From: JAJPXI01 sp051867655
GTDB lineage: Bacteria > Bacillota > Clostridia > Oscillospirales > Oscillospiraceae
Assembly (NCBI GenBank): GCA_051867655.1
Contig: JBJDYV010000031.1
Span: 1-50,550 of the forward strand
Direction: 5' to 3'
Length of the DNA stretch: 50,550 nt
Shown: piece by piece, positions 1 to 8,134 of the stretch
Layout of the letters: every line of letters begins with the position of its first letter
Numbering within the stretch: position 1 is the stretch's first letter
Made by a program: the position numbers and the translations under genes
Notes under the pieces: model-generated
Database searches by the model: none
Seen by the model: only the letters and a program-made list of their open reading frames with translations
What the model was told of the DNA's origin: nothing

Positions 1-232
1 AACTACCAATGCTTTCCAGGTTCTTCGGGAGGGTGACGCTGGCCAGGGCGCTGCAAGTGTGGAACGCATAATTACCAATGCTGGTCACCTTGTCCGGGAT
101 GGTGACGCTCTCCAGGTTGCTGCACCCGTAGAACGCACCATTTCCAATGCTTTCCAGACGCTCCGGGAGGGTGACGCTGGCCAGGGCGCTGCAATAGTAG
201 AACGCACCATTTCCAATGCCGGTGACGTCCTT
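1..232. repeat. 69-bp tandem repeats coding for LRR units
   Basis: Similar blocks recur every 69 bp (starts near 4, 73, 142, 211), each coding for one 23-residue leucine-rich repeat of the gene on the minus strand. They are diverged coding repeats and continue out of the window. Confidence 0.8.
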
Positions 233-487
233 GTTCACCACCACGGAAGTGATCTGCTCACGATAACCATTCCAGGGCGCCGTGCCGAAAGTATAATCCG
301 CCATCGGGCCGGTACCGGAGATGGTCAGGGTGTAATCATTCTCCTCACCCGTCAAAGTCCAGGTCAGGATATAGCCCTCTGCGCCGCAGGTGCCTGAAGC
401 CACCGGGTCCGCCGCCAGCGCCACCGTGGGCAGCAGGCTCAGGCACAGAACCAGCGCCATCAGGATGCTCAATAGCCGTTTTTTCAT
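1..487 (-). CDS. Secreted BspA-type leucine-rich-repeat protein, N-terminal part (runs off window)
   Basis: The reading frame starts with ATG at 487 and stays open to the window edge, so only about 162 residues are visible. Residues 1-26 form a signal peptide (MKKRLLSIL, hydrophobic core, AxA-like VALAA). After a short linker come LRR_5 repeats of 23 residues with the pattern SIGxxAFxxCSxLxSVTLP. At DNA level the repeats are 69 bp long (units begin near 4, 73, 142 and 211). This family is exported and usually binds host or surface ligands; that role is inferred. The ATG follows the TAA stop of the upstream tetR gene directly (TAAATG), and its ribosome site GGAGGACG lies inside the last tetR codons, so the two are translationally coupled. 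The C-terminus and any anchor are outside the window. Confidence 0.85.
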   Translation of the reverse strand, partial: MKKRLLSILMALVLCLSLLPTVALAADPVASGTCGAEGYILTWTLTGEENDYTLTISGTGPMADYTFGTAPWNGYREQITSVVVNKDVTGIGNGAFYYCSALASVTLPERLESIGNGAFYGCSNLESVTIPDKVTSIGNYAFHTCSALASVTLPKNLESIGS

Positions 488-1090
488 TTATTCGTCCTCC
501 TTTGAAATTGCGTTGGGGTTGTATTTTGCAATAAATAGTTCCAGGGTCTCTTTCAGTGCTGCGATCTGGGATTTCATATAGAATTCATCCTCGAACAGTG
601 CGTAATGCACGCAGGCCCGGATCAGAATGAAGATCAGCGGTGTCAGCTTTTCGTGGGGGATCCCCAGCTTTGGCTCCAGGCTCTTTGCGTATTCGGTATA
701 ACGCTGGTCTACGCCTTTGAAGAATTTCTGACCGTATTCCCGGTATTTCGGGTGGGTGTAGACCTGGTACATCAGGCGGTACTTCTTCCCGTGCTTTTCC
801 GCCGTCCAGTAGGGGATCTCGTCAACGAACCTCCACAGATCCTCCACGTCCGTGGGGGCTCTGGCCATAAATTCATCTTCGACCTTGCTCATGCAGTATT
901 CGGTGGACTGGATGATGAGGTCGTCCAGGTCCTCGAAATAGGTATAAATCTTCGCGCTGCCGCAGCCGCAATACCGCGCCAGGGCGCGGATGCCGGTGCC
1001 GTGCAGACCCATCTCCGAGAAGCCCTCAAAACACGTTTCCATCATCTCAATCTTTTTCGCGTTCCATTGTGCTTCCGTGTAATTCGCCAT
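488..1090 (-). CDS. TetR/AcrR-family transcriptional regulator
   Basis: A 200-residue protein, the usual TetR length. Residues 1-60 form the DNA-binding three-helix domain: KKIEMMETCFEGFSEMG, then GTGIRALARYCGCGSAKIYTYFEDLDDL, the typical recognition helix and the Y-x-YF-x turn. The C-terminal half is helical and ligand-binding, with no clear effector. It is the first gene of a pair with the secreted LRR protein (TAAATG junction), so it probably controls its own operon. A strong promoter lies just upstream (1129-1157) with an imperfect palindrome 17 bp further up. Family assignment is firm; the ligand is unknown. Confidence 0.9.
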   Translation of the reverse strand: MANYTEAQWNAKKIEMMETCFEGFSEMGLHGTGIRALARYCGCGSAKIYTYFEDLDDLIIQSTEYCMSKVEDEFMARAPTDVEDLWRFVDEIPYWTAEKHGKKYRLMYQVYTHPKYREYGQKFFKGVDQRYTEYAKSLEPKLGIPHEKLTPLIFILIRACVHYALFEDEFYMKSQIAALKETLELFIAKYNPNAISKEDE

Positions 1091-1128
1091 CGGATCCCCC
1101 TCACATTCAAACCGTTTGCTCCGAATGA

Positions 1129-1157
1129 AGTATAGTACATCCAGATGAAAAAATCAA
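1129..1157 (-). promoter_or_regulatory. Sigma-A promoter of the tetR-LRR operon
   Basis: On the minus strand, -35 TTGATT (1152-1157) and -10 TATACT (1129-1134) are separated by exactly 17 bp. It lies 39 bp upstream of the tetR start. Confidence 0.7.
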
Positions 1158-1173
1158 CAGGTCTGTACTGTAT

Positions 1174-1194
1174 CTGCTGATATTTTATCAACAG
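1174..1194. promoter_or_regulatory. Imperfect palindrome, candidate TetR operator
   Basis: CTGCTGATA and TATCAACAG form a dyad around TTT with 8 of 9 positions paired. It sits 17 bp upstream of the tetR -35 box. Its use as an autoregulatory operator is inference. Confidence 0.4.
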
Positions 1195-1216
1195 TCCGCC
1201 AGCCGTTCCGGCGATA

Positions 1217-1453
1217 TTACCTTACCTCCCGGCGCTTCTGCCAGACCAGATCGTAGCCCAGCACATCGGCCAGCTCCGCGGCTTCGGTGTACCGCAGGGA
1301 GCCGCGCCGCAGCTTGCCGGAGAGGTTGGGGACGCTGCTGCTCCAGCCGTGTTCATCGGCCAGCAGCTCCACCACCTCCGTCATGGTCATGCCCTCCCGG
1401 GTGATGTAGGATTTCACTTCGTTGCGGCAGTTTTCTGCCTTGTTTCTGCTCAT
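1217..1453 (-). CDS. Small helix-turn-helix protein (LLM/DUF6471-like)
   Basis: A 78-residue protein starting MSRNKAENCRNEVKSYITREGM. The pattern VKSYITREGMTMTEVVELL, then LSGKLRRGSLRYTEAAELADVLGYDLVW, is a Cro-like HTH of the kind found beside conjugative-element and phage regulators. The frame is open to 1522, but the ATG at 1453 has a good ribosome site (GGAAAGG) and begins at the conserved region, so the upstream 23 residues are rejected. It diverges from the XRE regulator at 2038 across a 580-bp gap. Function beyond DNA binding is unknown. Confidence 0.7.
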   Translation of the reverse strand: MSRNKAENCRNEVKSYITREGMTMTEVVELLADEHGWSSSVPNLSGKLRRGSLRYTEAAELADVLGYDLVWQKRREVR

Positions 1454-2037
1454 ATTTACAATTCCTTTCCCTTTTTGGATTCGCTCTGTGGTATAATGAA
1501 TGTGCTGAATGGCAGCACCCATTTGCCGCAGAGCGTTGTTTTGTTATGGGCGGCCATCCGCTGGAATTGCCGCCCGTGTACCCCTGTTCATAAGGGACAC
1601 CTATCGTTTTTGCTGTTCCGTATGACTTTTCGTGGTTCGGTGAAAGATCACACGGAACGGCGTACTGTGTTCGCTGTCCGGTGCATCGCAATTTGATATG
1701 GACAGCGGCACAAAAACAGCGGGTTCTTCGCTATTCTCGCATGGTTTGAAAAAAGCTATGGTTTTTTGCCGCTTTTCCCGCATGTCGTTCCTGCCCGGAG
1801 GATCGCTCCCGGCGTTCCCGTCCCCATTGGTATGCTCGCGCTTTTGCGGTCATGGCAAATACTTCGCCGGGGGACATATCCCATTCGGACGGTCATTCGA
1901 TTTTCAAGGTTCAGGTGTTGTTACAAGAACAGTTTAGCGAAAAAATGCGCTCTTTCCCGTATATCCAAGAGGTAGGAAAAGAGCGCAAAACAGGGTGGAT
2001 TTCCACGCTTAGAGACAGAAAGAAGGAGGGGTACGCC
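1454..2037. other. 580-bp gap with several inverted repeats between two HTH genes
   Basis: No convincing gene; open frames here lack ribosome sites and family signal. Visible dyads are GTGCTG/CAGCAC (1502-1518), GGGCGG/CCGCCC (about 1549-1576), GTTCCGT/ACGGAAC (1615-1658), CGCTGTCC/GGACAGCG (1672-1707) and an 11-bp stem at 1947-1986. It may be a regulatory leader or a mobile-element control region. Confidence 0.45.
1940..1986 (-). terminator. Minus-strand intrinsic terminator ahead of the XRE gene
   Basis: GCGCTCTTTCC (1947-1957) pairs with GGAAAAGAGCGC (1975-1986) with one bulge. Read on the minus strand the stem is followed by six T residues (A-run 1940-1945). No minus-strand gene lies directly upstream of it, so it would stop antisense transcription leaving the XRE gene. 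Confidence 0.5.
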
Positions 2038-2883
2038 ATGCAGGTGAAACTTACCATACAGGAACGGTTGAAGGATTTGCGAGTGGAACGGGGCCTGACG
2101 CTGGAACAGCTTGCGGAGCAGACCGGGCTTTCCAAGTCCGCCCTCGGCAAATATGAGGCAGACGATTTCAAAGACATCAGCCCGTTCAGCATTGTCACGC
2201 TGGCGAAGTTCTACGGCGTGTCCACAGACTATCTGCTGGGCATGACAGAAACAAAAAATCACCCGGACACAGAGCTGGACGCTCTGCATCTGAGTGATGA
2301 TGCCATAGAAGTATTAAAGGCGGGACAGTTCAATCACCGGCTGCTGTCGGAAATGCTTTGCCACAAGGATTTCCAGCGTATGATGCTGGATGCGGAGATT
2401 TATGTGGATCGGATCGCAGATATGCGGATCAACGATATGAACGCCATGCTGGAAGCAGTTCGGAAGATGGCCTTGATGAAGCAGGACGGGCAGGACGATC
2501 TTTCCACCCGGACATTGGAGCTGGCCCAGGTGCGGGAGGATGATTATTTCGGTCATGTGCTTGCCGACGATCTGAAAGCGATCCTCCGTGACATTCGGGA
2601 GGAACACAGCAACGATACCACAACGGCAGACACCCCCTCCATTGCGGAGGAAGTGCAGGCCCAGTTGAAGGATGCCATGAACTTTGAGGGCAGCGACGCC
2701 GAGAAACAGGCGAGGATCTACCTTGCGACATTCGGCATTGACTACGACGCCATTACCAAGGAGCAGTTTGTCAATATCATTGATGTTTTGAAGCTGTCCA
2801 AGTACATGAAAAGCTCAACCAACCAGCGCGGCAAGGCAAAACCGTACCAGCCGCATGGCAAAGGCAAGCGGAAACGCAAATAA
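2038..2883 (+). CDS. XRE-family (cI-like) transcriptional regulator
   Basis: A 281-residue protein. Residues 5-65 are a classic HTH_3 domain: ERLKDLRVERGLTLEQLAEQ, then GLSKSALGKYE and VTLAKFYGVSTDYLLGMTE. The remainder is helical without a recognised catalytic domain and ends in a basic tail rich in K and R. The frame is open from 1852, but ATG 2038 has a clear AAGGAGGGG site and starts at the HTH, so it is chosen. GC is lower than in the flanking genes, and this type of regulator is common on integrative conjugative elements of gut Firmicutes, so transfer is likely. A strong bidirectional terminator follows directly. Confidence 0.85.
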   Translation: MQVKLTIQERLKDLRVERGLTLEQLAEQTGLSKSALGKYEADDFKDISPFSIVTLAKFYGVSTDYLLGMTETKNHPDTELDALHLSDDAIEVLKAGQFNHRLLSEMLCHKDFQRMMLDAEIYVDRIADMRINDMNAMLEAVRKMALMKQDGQDDLSTRTLELAQVREDDYFGHVLADDLKAILRDIREEHSNDTTTADTPSIAEEVQAQLKDAMNFEGSDAEKQARIYLATFGIDYDAITKEQFVNIIDVLKLSKYMKSSTNQRGKAKPYQPHGKGKRKRK

Positions 2884-2884
2884 G

Positions 2885-2935
2885 CAAAAAACACGCCATA
2901 CCCAGCCTTTTAAGCTGAATATGGCGTGTTTTTTC
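2885..2935. terminator. Bidirectional intrinsic terminator after the XRE gene
   Basis: ACACGCCATA pairs with TATGGCGTGT, with a nested CAGC/GCTG stem. A-run on the left and T-run on the right allow termination on both strands, isolating the XRE gene from the lysR gene. Confidence 0.9.
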
Positions 2936-3023
2936 GTTGACCAATCCTATCTGACAGATGCCATAAGCGTAATTTTCAGATTACTTTCTTATGAGCACCC
3001 GTCCGACGCGGCGGGCATTCACT

Positions 3024-3920
3024 TTATTCGTTTGTGCCTGTAATCTGCTCCCGGACCACGTCCAGAAACAGCTTGGCCGCCGGGTTCAGCAGTGACTTTT
3101 TCCAGGCCATGGCGTAGGTGATGGGCTCCTCCATGTCCGGCAGGGGCAGGATGTCCAGCCAGTCCCGCATGATCTCCTTCGGCTGGGACGCGGGCAGGAT
3201 GGTCACGCCCAGCCCGGCGCTGACGCTCAGCAGCACCGAGCGCACGTTGTCCGACTGGCTGACCACGTTGGGGGAGACGCGGCAGGAGCGGAAATAGTTC
3301 TGCACCAGCATGTAGAGGATGGGGCTTTCCTCCTCAGTCACCATGATGAACCGCTCCCCGTTCAGGGCGGAAGGCTCCCAGTCCCCCCGCGAAAGCGGAT
3401 GGCCCTTGGGGACCACCAGGCACAGCTCGTCGGTGTGGGTGACCAGGGTGTCGAAGTCCTCCGCCTCAGGCAGCATATCGGCATAGATAAAGTGGAAATC
3501 AAAGGGGTCCTGCCCCTCGTCCTGGAGGGCGTCGCCGCTGGAGACATAGGTGATGTCCACCACGACCTCCGGGTATTTTTGCCCGAACCGGCGCAGGCAG
3601 TCGGACAGGAACGCCCCGGAGGTGGCGATGGTGGCAATGGCCAGCCGACCGCTGCCGCCCTCGTGGAGCTGCCGGACCGCCTGGGCGCCCTTCTGGGAGG
3701 CCTCCATCATCTCCAGCGCGTAGGGCAGGAAGGTGCGGCCCTCCCCGGTCAGCTCCACATTCCGCTTGGTGCGGTAGAACAGCTTGACCCCCAGAAGGGT
3801 CTCCAGGTCGTTGATCTGGCGGCTGATGGTGGACTGGGGCACGCCGTTCTGCCTGGCGGCGTTGGTGAAATTCAGAGTCTGCGTCACCGCCAGAAAACTT
3901 CTGATCTGGTTCAGGTCCAT
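3024..3920 (-). CDS. LysR-family transcriptional regulator
   Basis: A 298-residue protein of typical LysR length. Residues 1-60 are the winged HTH (MDLNQIRSFLAVTQTLNFT, AARQNGVPQSTISRQINDLE, LGVKLFYRTKRNVELT). Residues 90-295 are the periplasmic-binding-like effector domain. The frame extends to 4019, but ATG 3920 has a ribosome site (AAAGGGGTG) and begins the canonical LysR N-terminus. It is divergent from the ketosynthase gene at 4074 with about 150 bp between starts, the usual layout for a LysR controlling its neighbour. Effector unknown. Confidence 0.92.
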   Translation of the reverse strand: MDLNQIRSFLAVTQTLNFTNAARQNGVPQSTISRQINDLETLLGVKLFYRTKRNVELTGEGRTFLPYALEMMEASQKGAQAVRQLHEGGSGRLAIATIATSGAFLSDCLRRFGQKYPEVVVDITYVSSGDALQDEGQDPFDFHFIYADMLPEAEDFDTLVTHTDELCLVVPKGHPLSRGDWEPSALNGERFIMVTEEESPILYMLVQNYFRSCRVSPNVVSQSDNVRSVLLSVSAGLGVTILPASQPKEIMRDWLDILPLPDMEEPITYAMAWKKSLLNPAAKLFLDVVREQITGTNE

Positions 3921-4007
3921 GGGGCACACCCCTTTCATTGACAGCCTTTGCGCCGTCTGATACAATAAAAAATACGCAATCAGAACAATCCAAATTGTGG
4001 CTGATTT

Positions 4008-4038
4008 TTGCGGATTCATCCGTTTTTGCTATTATACA
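4008..4038 (+). promoter_or_regulatory. Candidate promoter of the ketosynthase gene
   Basis: TTGCGG (4008-4013) and TATTAT (4030-4035) with a 16-bp spacer, overlapping a TATACA. It lies in the lysR-ketosynthase gap, where a LysR binding site is also expected. Confidence 0.4.
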
Positions 4039-4073
4039 ATGACAGGGTGAGCTTGTAAAGGGGAAAGTGCGGT

Positions 4074-5285
4074 ATGGGCGAGAAGATCGTGGTCACCGGT
4101 ATGGGCGCTGTCACGCCCGTCGGGATCGGCGTGGAGGAATACTGGGACAATTTGACCGCCGGGAAGAGCGGCGTGGGGGCCATCACCCGCTTTGACCCCA
4201 GCGCGCTGGCGGTGCGCATCGCGGCGGAGGTGCGGGACTTCAAGCCGGAAAACCACCTGCCCCGCAAGCTGATCTCCCAGACGGACGCCTTTACCCAGTA
4301 CGCCTACGCCGCGGCGGAGGAGGCTCTGGGGGACGCCCCGCTGCCCGCCGGATCGGAGCGCATGGGCATCGTCATGGGCACCGCCATGGCGGGCGTGGCC
4401 ACCACGGCGGCCACCCAGGAGATTTTGACCAACGCCGTGCACAAGAATGTGGGGCCCCGCTTCGTGCCCCGCATCCTGGGCAACATCGCCGCCGCCCAGA
4501 TCGCCATTGCCCACGACATCCGGGGGCCGAGCCTGACCCTGTCCACCGCCTGCGCGTCGGGCGGCGATGCCATCGCCGCGGCGGCCACGCTGCTTTTGAG
4601 CGGCGAGGCGGACGCGGTCCTGGCGGTGGGCGCGGAGTCCATTCTGTGCCCGCTGGTCATCTATTCCATGGCCAATTCCCAGGCCTTGTCCCGCAGCAAT
4701 TCCGACCCCCTGCACGCCGCCCGCCCCTTTGACGCGCAGCGCAACGGCTTTGTCATCGGCGAGGGCGGAGGAGCCATGCTGCTGGAGACGGAATCCCACG
4801 CGAAAGCCCGGGGCGCTGTGATCTATGCGGAGCTGGCCGGATGGGCCAACAACAACGACGCCTACCATGTGACCGACCCCGACCCGGAGGGGAAGACGGC
4901 GGCGGCCTGCATGCGGCAGGCGCTGCGAAAGGCGGCTCTGGAGCCGGGGGAGATCGGCTACATCAACGCCCACGGCACCGGGACCCAGGCGGGCGACGCC
5001 GCCGAAGCGGCCGCCATCCAGCTGGTGTTCGGCGGGGCGCGGCCCAGGATCAGCTCCACCAAGGGGGCCACCGGACACATGATGGGGGCCGGCGGCATCA
5101 CCGAGGCCATCGCCTGCATCCAGGCCCTGCGCACGGGAATTCTGCCGCCCACGCTGAATCTGGAGCAGCCGGAGGCGGACCTCGCCTTCGTGGCAAACCG
5201 GGCGGAGCGGGCGGAGATCACCGCCGCCATGACCAACGCCTTCGGCTTCGGCGGACAGAATTCCAGTCTGGTGTTCCGGAAATGA
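4074..5285 (+). CDS. Beta-ketoacyl-ACP synthase, FabF-like
   Basis: A 403-residue condensing enzyme of the thiolase fold, slightly shorter than standard FabF (about 410-415). The catalytic set is intact: Cys160 in LSTACASGG, His300 in NAHGTGT, Lys330 and His335 in TKGATGHMMGAGG. N-terminal VVTGMGAVTPVG and the FxFGGQNSSLVF C-terminus are characteristic. It would extend an acyl-ACP with malonyl-ACP. No ACP, FabD, FabG or FabZ gene is nearby, so it is a lone copy, apparently under the divergent LysR protein. It could serve a side branch of fatty-acid synthesis or a secondary product. A strong terminator follows. Confidence 0.9.
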   Translation: MGEKIVVTGMGAVTPVGIGVEEYWDNLTAGKSGVGAITRFDPSALAVRIAAEVRDFKPENHLPRKLISQTDAFTQYAYAAAEEALGDAPLPAGSERMGIVMGTAMAGVATTAATQEILTNAVHKNVGPRFVPRILGNIAAAQIAIAHDIRGPSLTLSTACASGGDAIAAAATLLLSGEADAVLAVGAESILCPLVIYSMANSQALSRSNSDPLHAARPFDAQRNGFVIGEGGGAMLLETESHAKARGAVIYAELAGWANNNDAYHVTDPDPEGKTAAACMRQALRKAALEPGEIGYINAHGTGTQAGDAAEAAAIQLVFGGARPRISSTKGATGHMMGAGGITEAIACIQALRTGILPPTLNLEQPEADLAFVANRAERAEITAAMTNAFGFGGQNSSLVFRK

Positions 5286-5291
5286 TCTCAT

Positions 5292-5335
5292 AAAAAGGAT
5301 GGCGAATTGCCGCTGCGGCAATTCGCCATCCTTTT
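5292..5335. terminator. Bidirectional terminator between convergent genes
   Basis: A near-perfect 19-bp stem (GGATGGCGAATTGCCGC and its complement around a TGC loop) with A and T tracts on its two sides. It ends the ketosynthase transcript and the DUF896 operon from the other side, touching the DUF896 stop codon. Confidence 0.92.
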
Positions 5336-5552
5336 AGTTTTCCTCGTCCTTTTTCTCCAGCTTGCGCTTGTTGCCCTGGGCATCCATGACATAGGTGTTG
5401 TCCAGCTGGGCCGTCAGGCTCTCCTTGATGCTGTCCAGGTAGCGCCGGCGCAGGTCGGCCTGCTCCCGCCGCTCCGCCTCGGTCAGACCCTCGGGGGTCT
5501 TGGACTTGCGGGCAAGCACATTGATGCGCTTGATCTGTTCCTTGGTGATCAT
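5334..5552 (-). CDS. DUF896 (UPF0291, YnzC-like) protein
   Basis: A 72-residue protein starting MITKEQIKRINVLARKSK, then GLTEAERREQADLRRRYLDSI and LTAQLDNTYV. This matches the small helical-hairpin DUF896 family of Firmicutes, whose function is not established. Its ATG overlaps the ylmH stop (ATGA), so it is the last gene of a translationally coupled three-gene operon. Confidence 0.85.
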   Translation of the reverse strand: MITKEQIKRINVLARKSKTPEGLTEAERREQADLRRRYLDSIKESLTAQLDNTYVMDAQGNKRKLEKKDEEN

Positions 5553-6346
5553 ACATATCGCTCCAATTCCGCCATGATACGGCCTTTTTTGGACTGGCCG
5601 TTGATACATTTTACGACACATTTGCCGCTGCCGCGGCAGGTGATGATATCCCCCTCGTTCACCAGCCGGTCGGGCTTGGTGCACTCCACATGGTTCAGGG
5701 ACACCCGGCCCGATGTGATGAGAGCCGCCGCCTTCGAGCGGGGCAGGGAGAAGGCCGACGCCGCCACCGCGTCCAGCCGCAGGGTGGCGAAGGTGTCCCG
5801 GATCAGCTTGACGGTGCGCTCCGGCACGGTCAGCTCCTCCAGAGCCAGGGGCGCGGCCTTCACCGGGTAGCGGCCCACCTTGTCCAGCTGGGAGCGCACG
5901 ATTTCCGCCGTCTCGGAGAGCACAATGGCCTGACACTGATTGTCCGCCACCAGCAGGTCGCCCAGCTTCTCCCGGGTCAGACCCAGGCCCAGAATGGAGC
6001 CCAGCCAGTCCCGGTGGGTCAGTTTGGCCCCGGCGGGGGCGGTCAGCTGCAGGGCGGCCAGAGGGTGCTCCCCGGCGGGCCAGTCCTCCTCCTCCAGCCA
6101 GTCGGGCAGAAAGACGCAGATGGTGCGCTCCGCCCCCTCATAGCCCCCCGTGAACAGGTGGCGGGGGTGGCCGGAGGCGTTGATCAGCCCCTCCACGGCC
6201 ACCCGCTGGGCGGGGGACAGGAAGGGGGTGTGAGCGGGCACGCCCCGGCGCTCGGCTGTTTCCAGCTTGTCCAGAGCCCGGGCCAGGATCAGCCGGGTCT
6301 CCTCGTCGCCCCCGGCGCAGCGGTTTAACAGCTCCGTCTTGTTCAT
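5549..6346 (-). CDS. ylmH: RNA-binding S4-domain protein YlmH
   Basis: A 265-residue protein. Residues 40-165 correspond to the YlmH central domain (FLSPAQRVAVEGLIN, FTGGYEGAERTICVFLPDW, LTHRDWLGSILGLGLTREKLGD). Residues 185-245 are an S4 RNA-binding domain (LRLDAVAASAFSLPRSKAA, then GRVSLNHVECTKPDRLVNEGD). In other Firmicutes YlmH lies in the division-associated ylm cluster and has been linked to ribosome rescue. Here it is instead coupled by 4-bp overlaps to an ABC exporter upstream and a DUF896 gene downstream, an unusual location. Confidence 0.88.
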   Translation of the reverse strand: MNKTELLNRCAGGDEETRLILARALDKLETAERRGVPAHTPFLSPAQRVAVEGLINASGHPRHLFTGGYEGAERTICVFLPDWLEEEDWPAGEHPLAALQLTAPAGAKLTHRDWLGSILGLGLTREKLGDLLVADNQCQAIVLSETAEIVRSQLDKVGRYPVKAAPLALEELTVPERTVKLIRDTFATLRLDAVAASAFSLPRSKAAALITSGRVSLNHVECTKPDRLVNEGDIITCRGSGKCVVKCINGQSKKGRIMAELERYV

Positions 6347-8100
6347 GCGTCACGCACCGCCTGCTGGGCCTTCCACAGCTCAGCGTACTCGCCGCCCTTG
6401 GCCATCAGCTCCTCGTGGGTGCCCTCCTCGGCAATGTGGTTGTCGTCAATGACCAGGACCCGCCCGGCGGAGCGGATGGTGGACAGCCGGTGGGCGATGA
6501 TCAGGGTGGTGCGGCCCCGGGCCAGCTCATCAAAGGCGGCTTGGATGCGGTGCTCGGTCACGCTGTCCAGGGCGGAGGTGGCCTCGTCCAGAATGAGCAC
6601 CGGGGGATTCTTCAAAAAGATGCGGGCGATGGACACGCGCTGCTTCTGGCCGCCGGAGAGCATGACGCCCCGTTCGCCCACCTCGGTCTGGAAACCGTGG
6701 GGCATGGCCATGATGTCGTCGTAGATCTCCGCCCTGCGGGCCGCGTCGTAAACCTCCTCCTCGGTGGCGTCGGGCCGGCCGTAGAGGATGTTGTCGTACA
6801 CGCTCCCGGCGAACAGGAACACGTCCTGCTGCACGATGCCGATGTTCTCCCGCAGGGACTTCTGGGTGACGGAGCGCACATCACGGCCGTCCACCCGGAT
6901 GGCACCTTCGGTCACGTCATAGAAGCGGGGAATGAGCTGGCAGAGGGTGGACTTGCCGCCGCCGGAGGGACCCACCACGGCCACGGTCTCGCCGGGGTGG
7001 ATGTGCAGGGAGACGTGGGAAAGCACGTCCTCGCTGTCGTTTTCGTAGCGGAAGGTCACGTCCTCCACCCGGATGTCGCCCTGGACAGAATCCAGCTCCA
7101 CGGCGTCGGGGGCGTCGGTGATGTCGGGATCCTCCCGCATCAGGGCCAGGAAGCGGTGGAAGCCCGCCATACCCTGGGTGTACTGCTCCACAAAGTTGGC
7201 CAGCTTGCGGATGGGGCTTAAGAAGGTGGAAACGTACAGGGAGAAGGTAATCAAATCCACATAGTCCAGCTTGTCCTTCATGATCAGAAAGCCGCCCAGA
7301 ACGATGACCAGCACGGACATGATGCTCATGGCGAACTCCATGACGGAGTGGTAGGTGGCCATGGCGTGGTAATAGGTATTCTTGGAGGTGCGGAACTGGT
7401 CGTTGGCCTTGCGGAATTTCTCACTCTCCGCGCGCTCGTTGGCGAAGGCCTTGGCGGTGCGCATGCCGGATATGGAGGAGCCCACCTCGCCGTTGATGAC
7501 CGCCAGCTTCTCCTTGACCACCAGGGAGGCCCGGTTCATCTTGGAGCGCTGGAACACGGTGAAGACCAAAAAGATGGGCACCACCAGGAAGACCGCCAGG
7601 GCCAGCTCCCACCGGATGGTCAGCATGACGATGAACGCCCCGATCAGGGTCACGAAGGAGATGAACAGGTCCTCCGGGCCGTGGTGGGCCAGCTCGGTGA
7701 TCTCAAACAGGTCGCCGGTGATGCGGCTGATCAGGTGGCCGGTCTGGTTCTTGTCGTAAAAGCGGAAGGACAGTTCCTGCATGTGGGAGAACAGGTCCCG
7801 GCGGATGTCGGCCTCAATGCGCACGCCCAGCAGGTGGCCCCAGTAGGACACGATGTAATACAAAACAGAGCGCAGCACATAGGCCGCGATCAGGATGCCC
7901 ATGACCGTAAAGAAGGTGGCATACAGCTTTTCCGGCAGATATTTCTGCAGGGACAGGCGGGACAGGTAGGGGAAAGCCAGATCCACCAGGGCGATCAGCA
8001 GGGCGCAGACCATGTCCAGGACGAACAGGCCCAGATGGGGCTTATAGTAGGAGGCGAAGACCGCCAGCGTACTTTTTTGTTTCATTTGTTCCCGGGTCAT
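6343..8100 (-). CDS. ABC exporter, fused membrane and ATPase domains (MsbA/LmrA type)
   Basis: A 585-residue half-transporter. Residues 15-310 hold six membrane helices; residues 340-575 are the nucleotide-binding domain with Walker A GPSGGGKST, signature MLSGGQKQR, Walker B LILDEATSALD and H-loop IIAHRLST. All catalytic residues are present, so it can work as a homodimer. The substrate cannot be deduced. It is the first gene of an operon with ylmH and DUF896 (4-bp overlaps) and has a good AAGGAGG site and a near-consensus promoter at 8135-8164. Confidence 0.92.
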   Translation of the reverse strand: MTREQMKQKSTLAVFASYYKPHLGLFVLDMVCALLIALVDLAFPYLSRLSLQKYLPEKLYATFFTVMGILIAAYVLRSVLYYIVSYWGHLLGVRIEADIRRDLFSHMQELSFRFYDKNQTGHLISRITGDLFEITELAHHGPEDLFISFVTLIGAFIVMLTIRWELALAVFLVVPIFLVFTVFQRSKMNRASLVVKEKLAVINGEVGSSISGMRTAKAFANERAESEKFRKANDQFRTSKNTYYHAMATYHSVMEFAMSIMSVLVIVLGGFLIMKDKLDYVDLITFSLYVSTFLSPIRKLANFVEQYTQGMAGFHRFLALMREDPDITDAPDAVELDSVQGDIRVEDVTFRYENDSEDVLSHVSLHIHPGETVAVVGPSGGGKSTLCQLIPRFYDVTEGAIRVDGRDVRSVTQKSLRENIGIVQQDVFLFAGSVYDNILYGRPDATEEEVYDAARRAEIYDDIMAMPHGFQTEVGERGVMLSGGQKQRVSIARIFLKNPPVLILDEATSALDSVTEHRIQAAFDELARGRTTLIIAHRLSTIRSAGRVLVIDDNHIAEEGTHEELMAKGGEYAELWKAQQAVRDA

Positions 8101-8134
8101 GAGGTCCTCCTTGAAAGTTGATTTGGCAGCATTT

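Noticed and set aside
1..232. Regular 69-bp repeats resembling an array
   Set aside because: No constant repeat with unique spacers; the units translate into leucine-rich repeats on the minus strand, so this is not CRISPR.
1852..2037. Upstream extension of the XRE gene frame
   Set aside because: It crosses a terminator-like hairpin and lacks a ribosome site, while ATG 2038 has a strong one.
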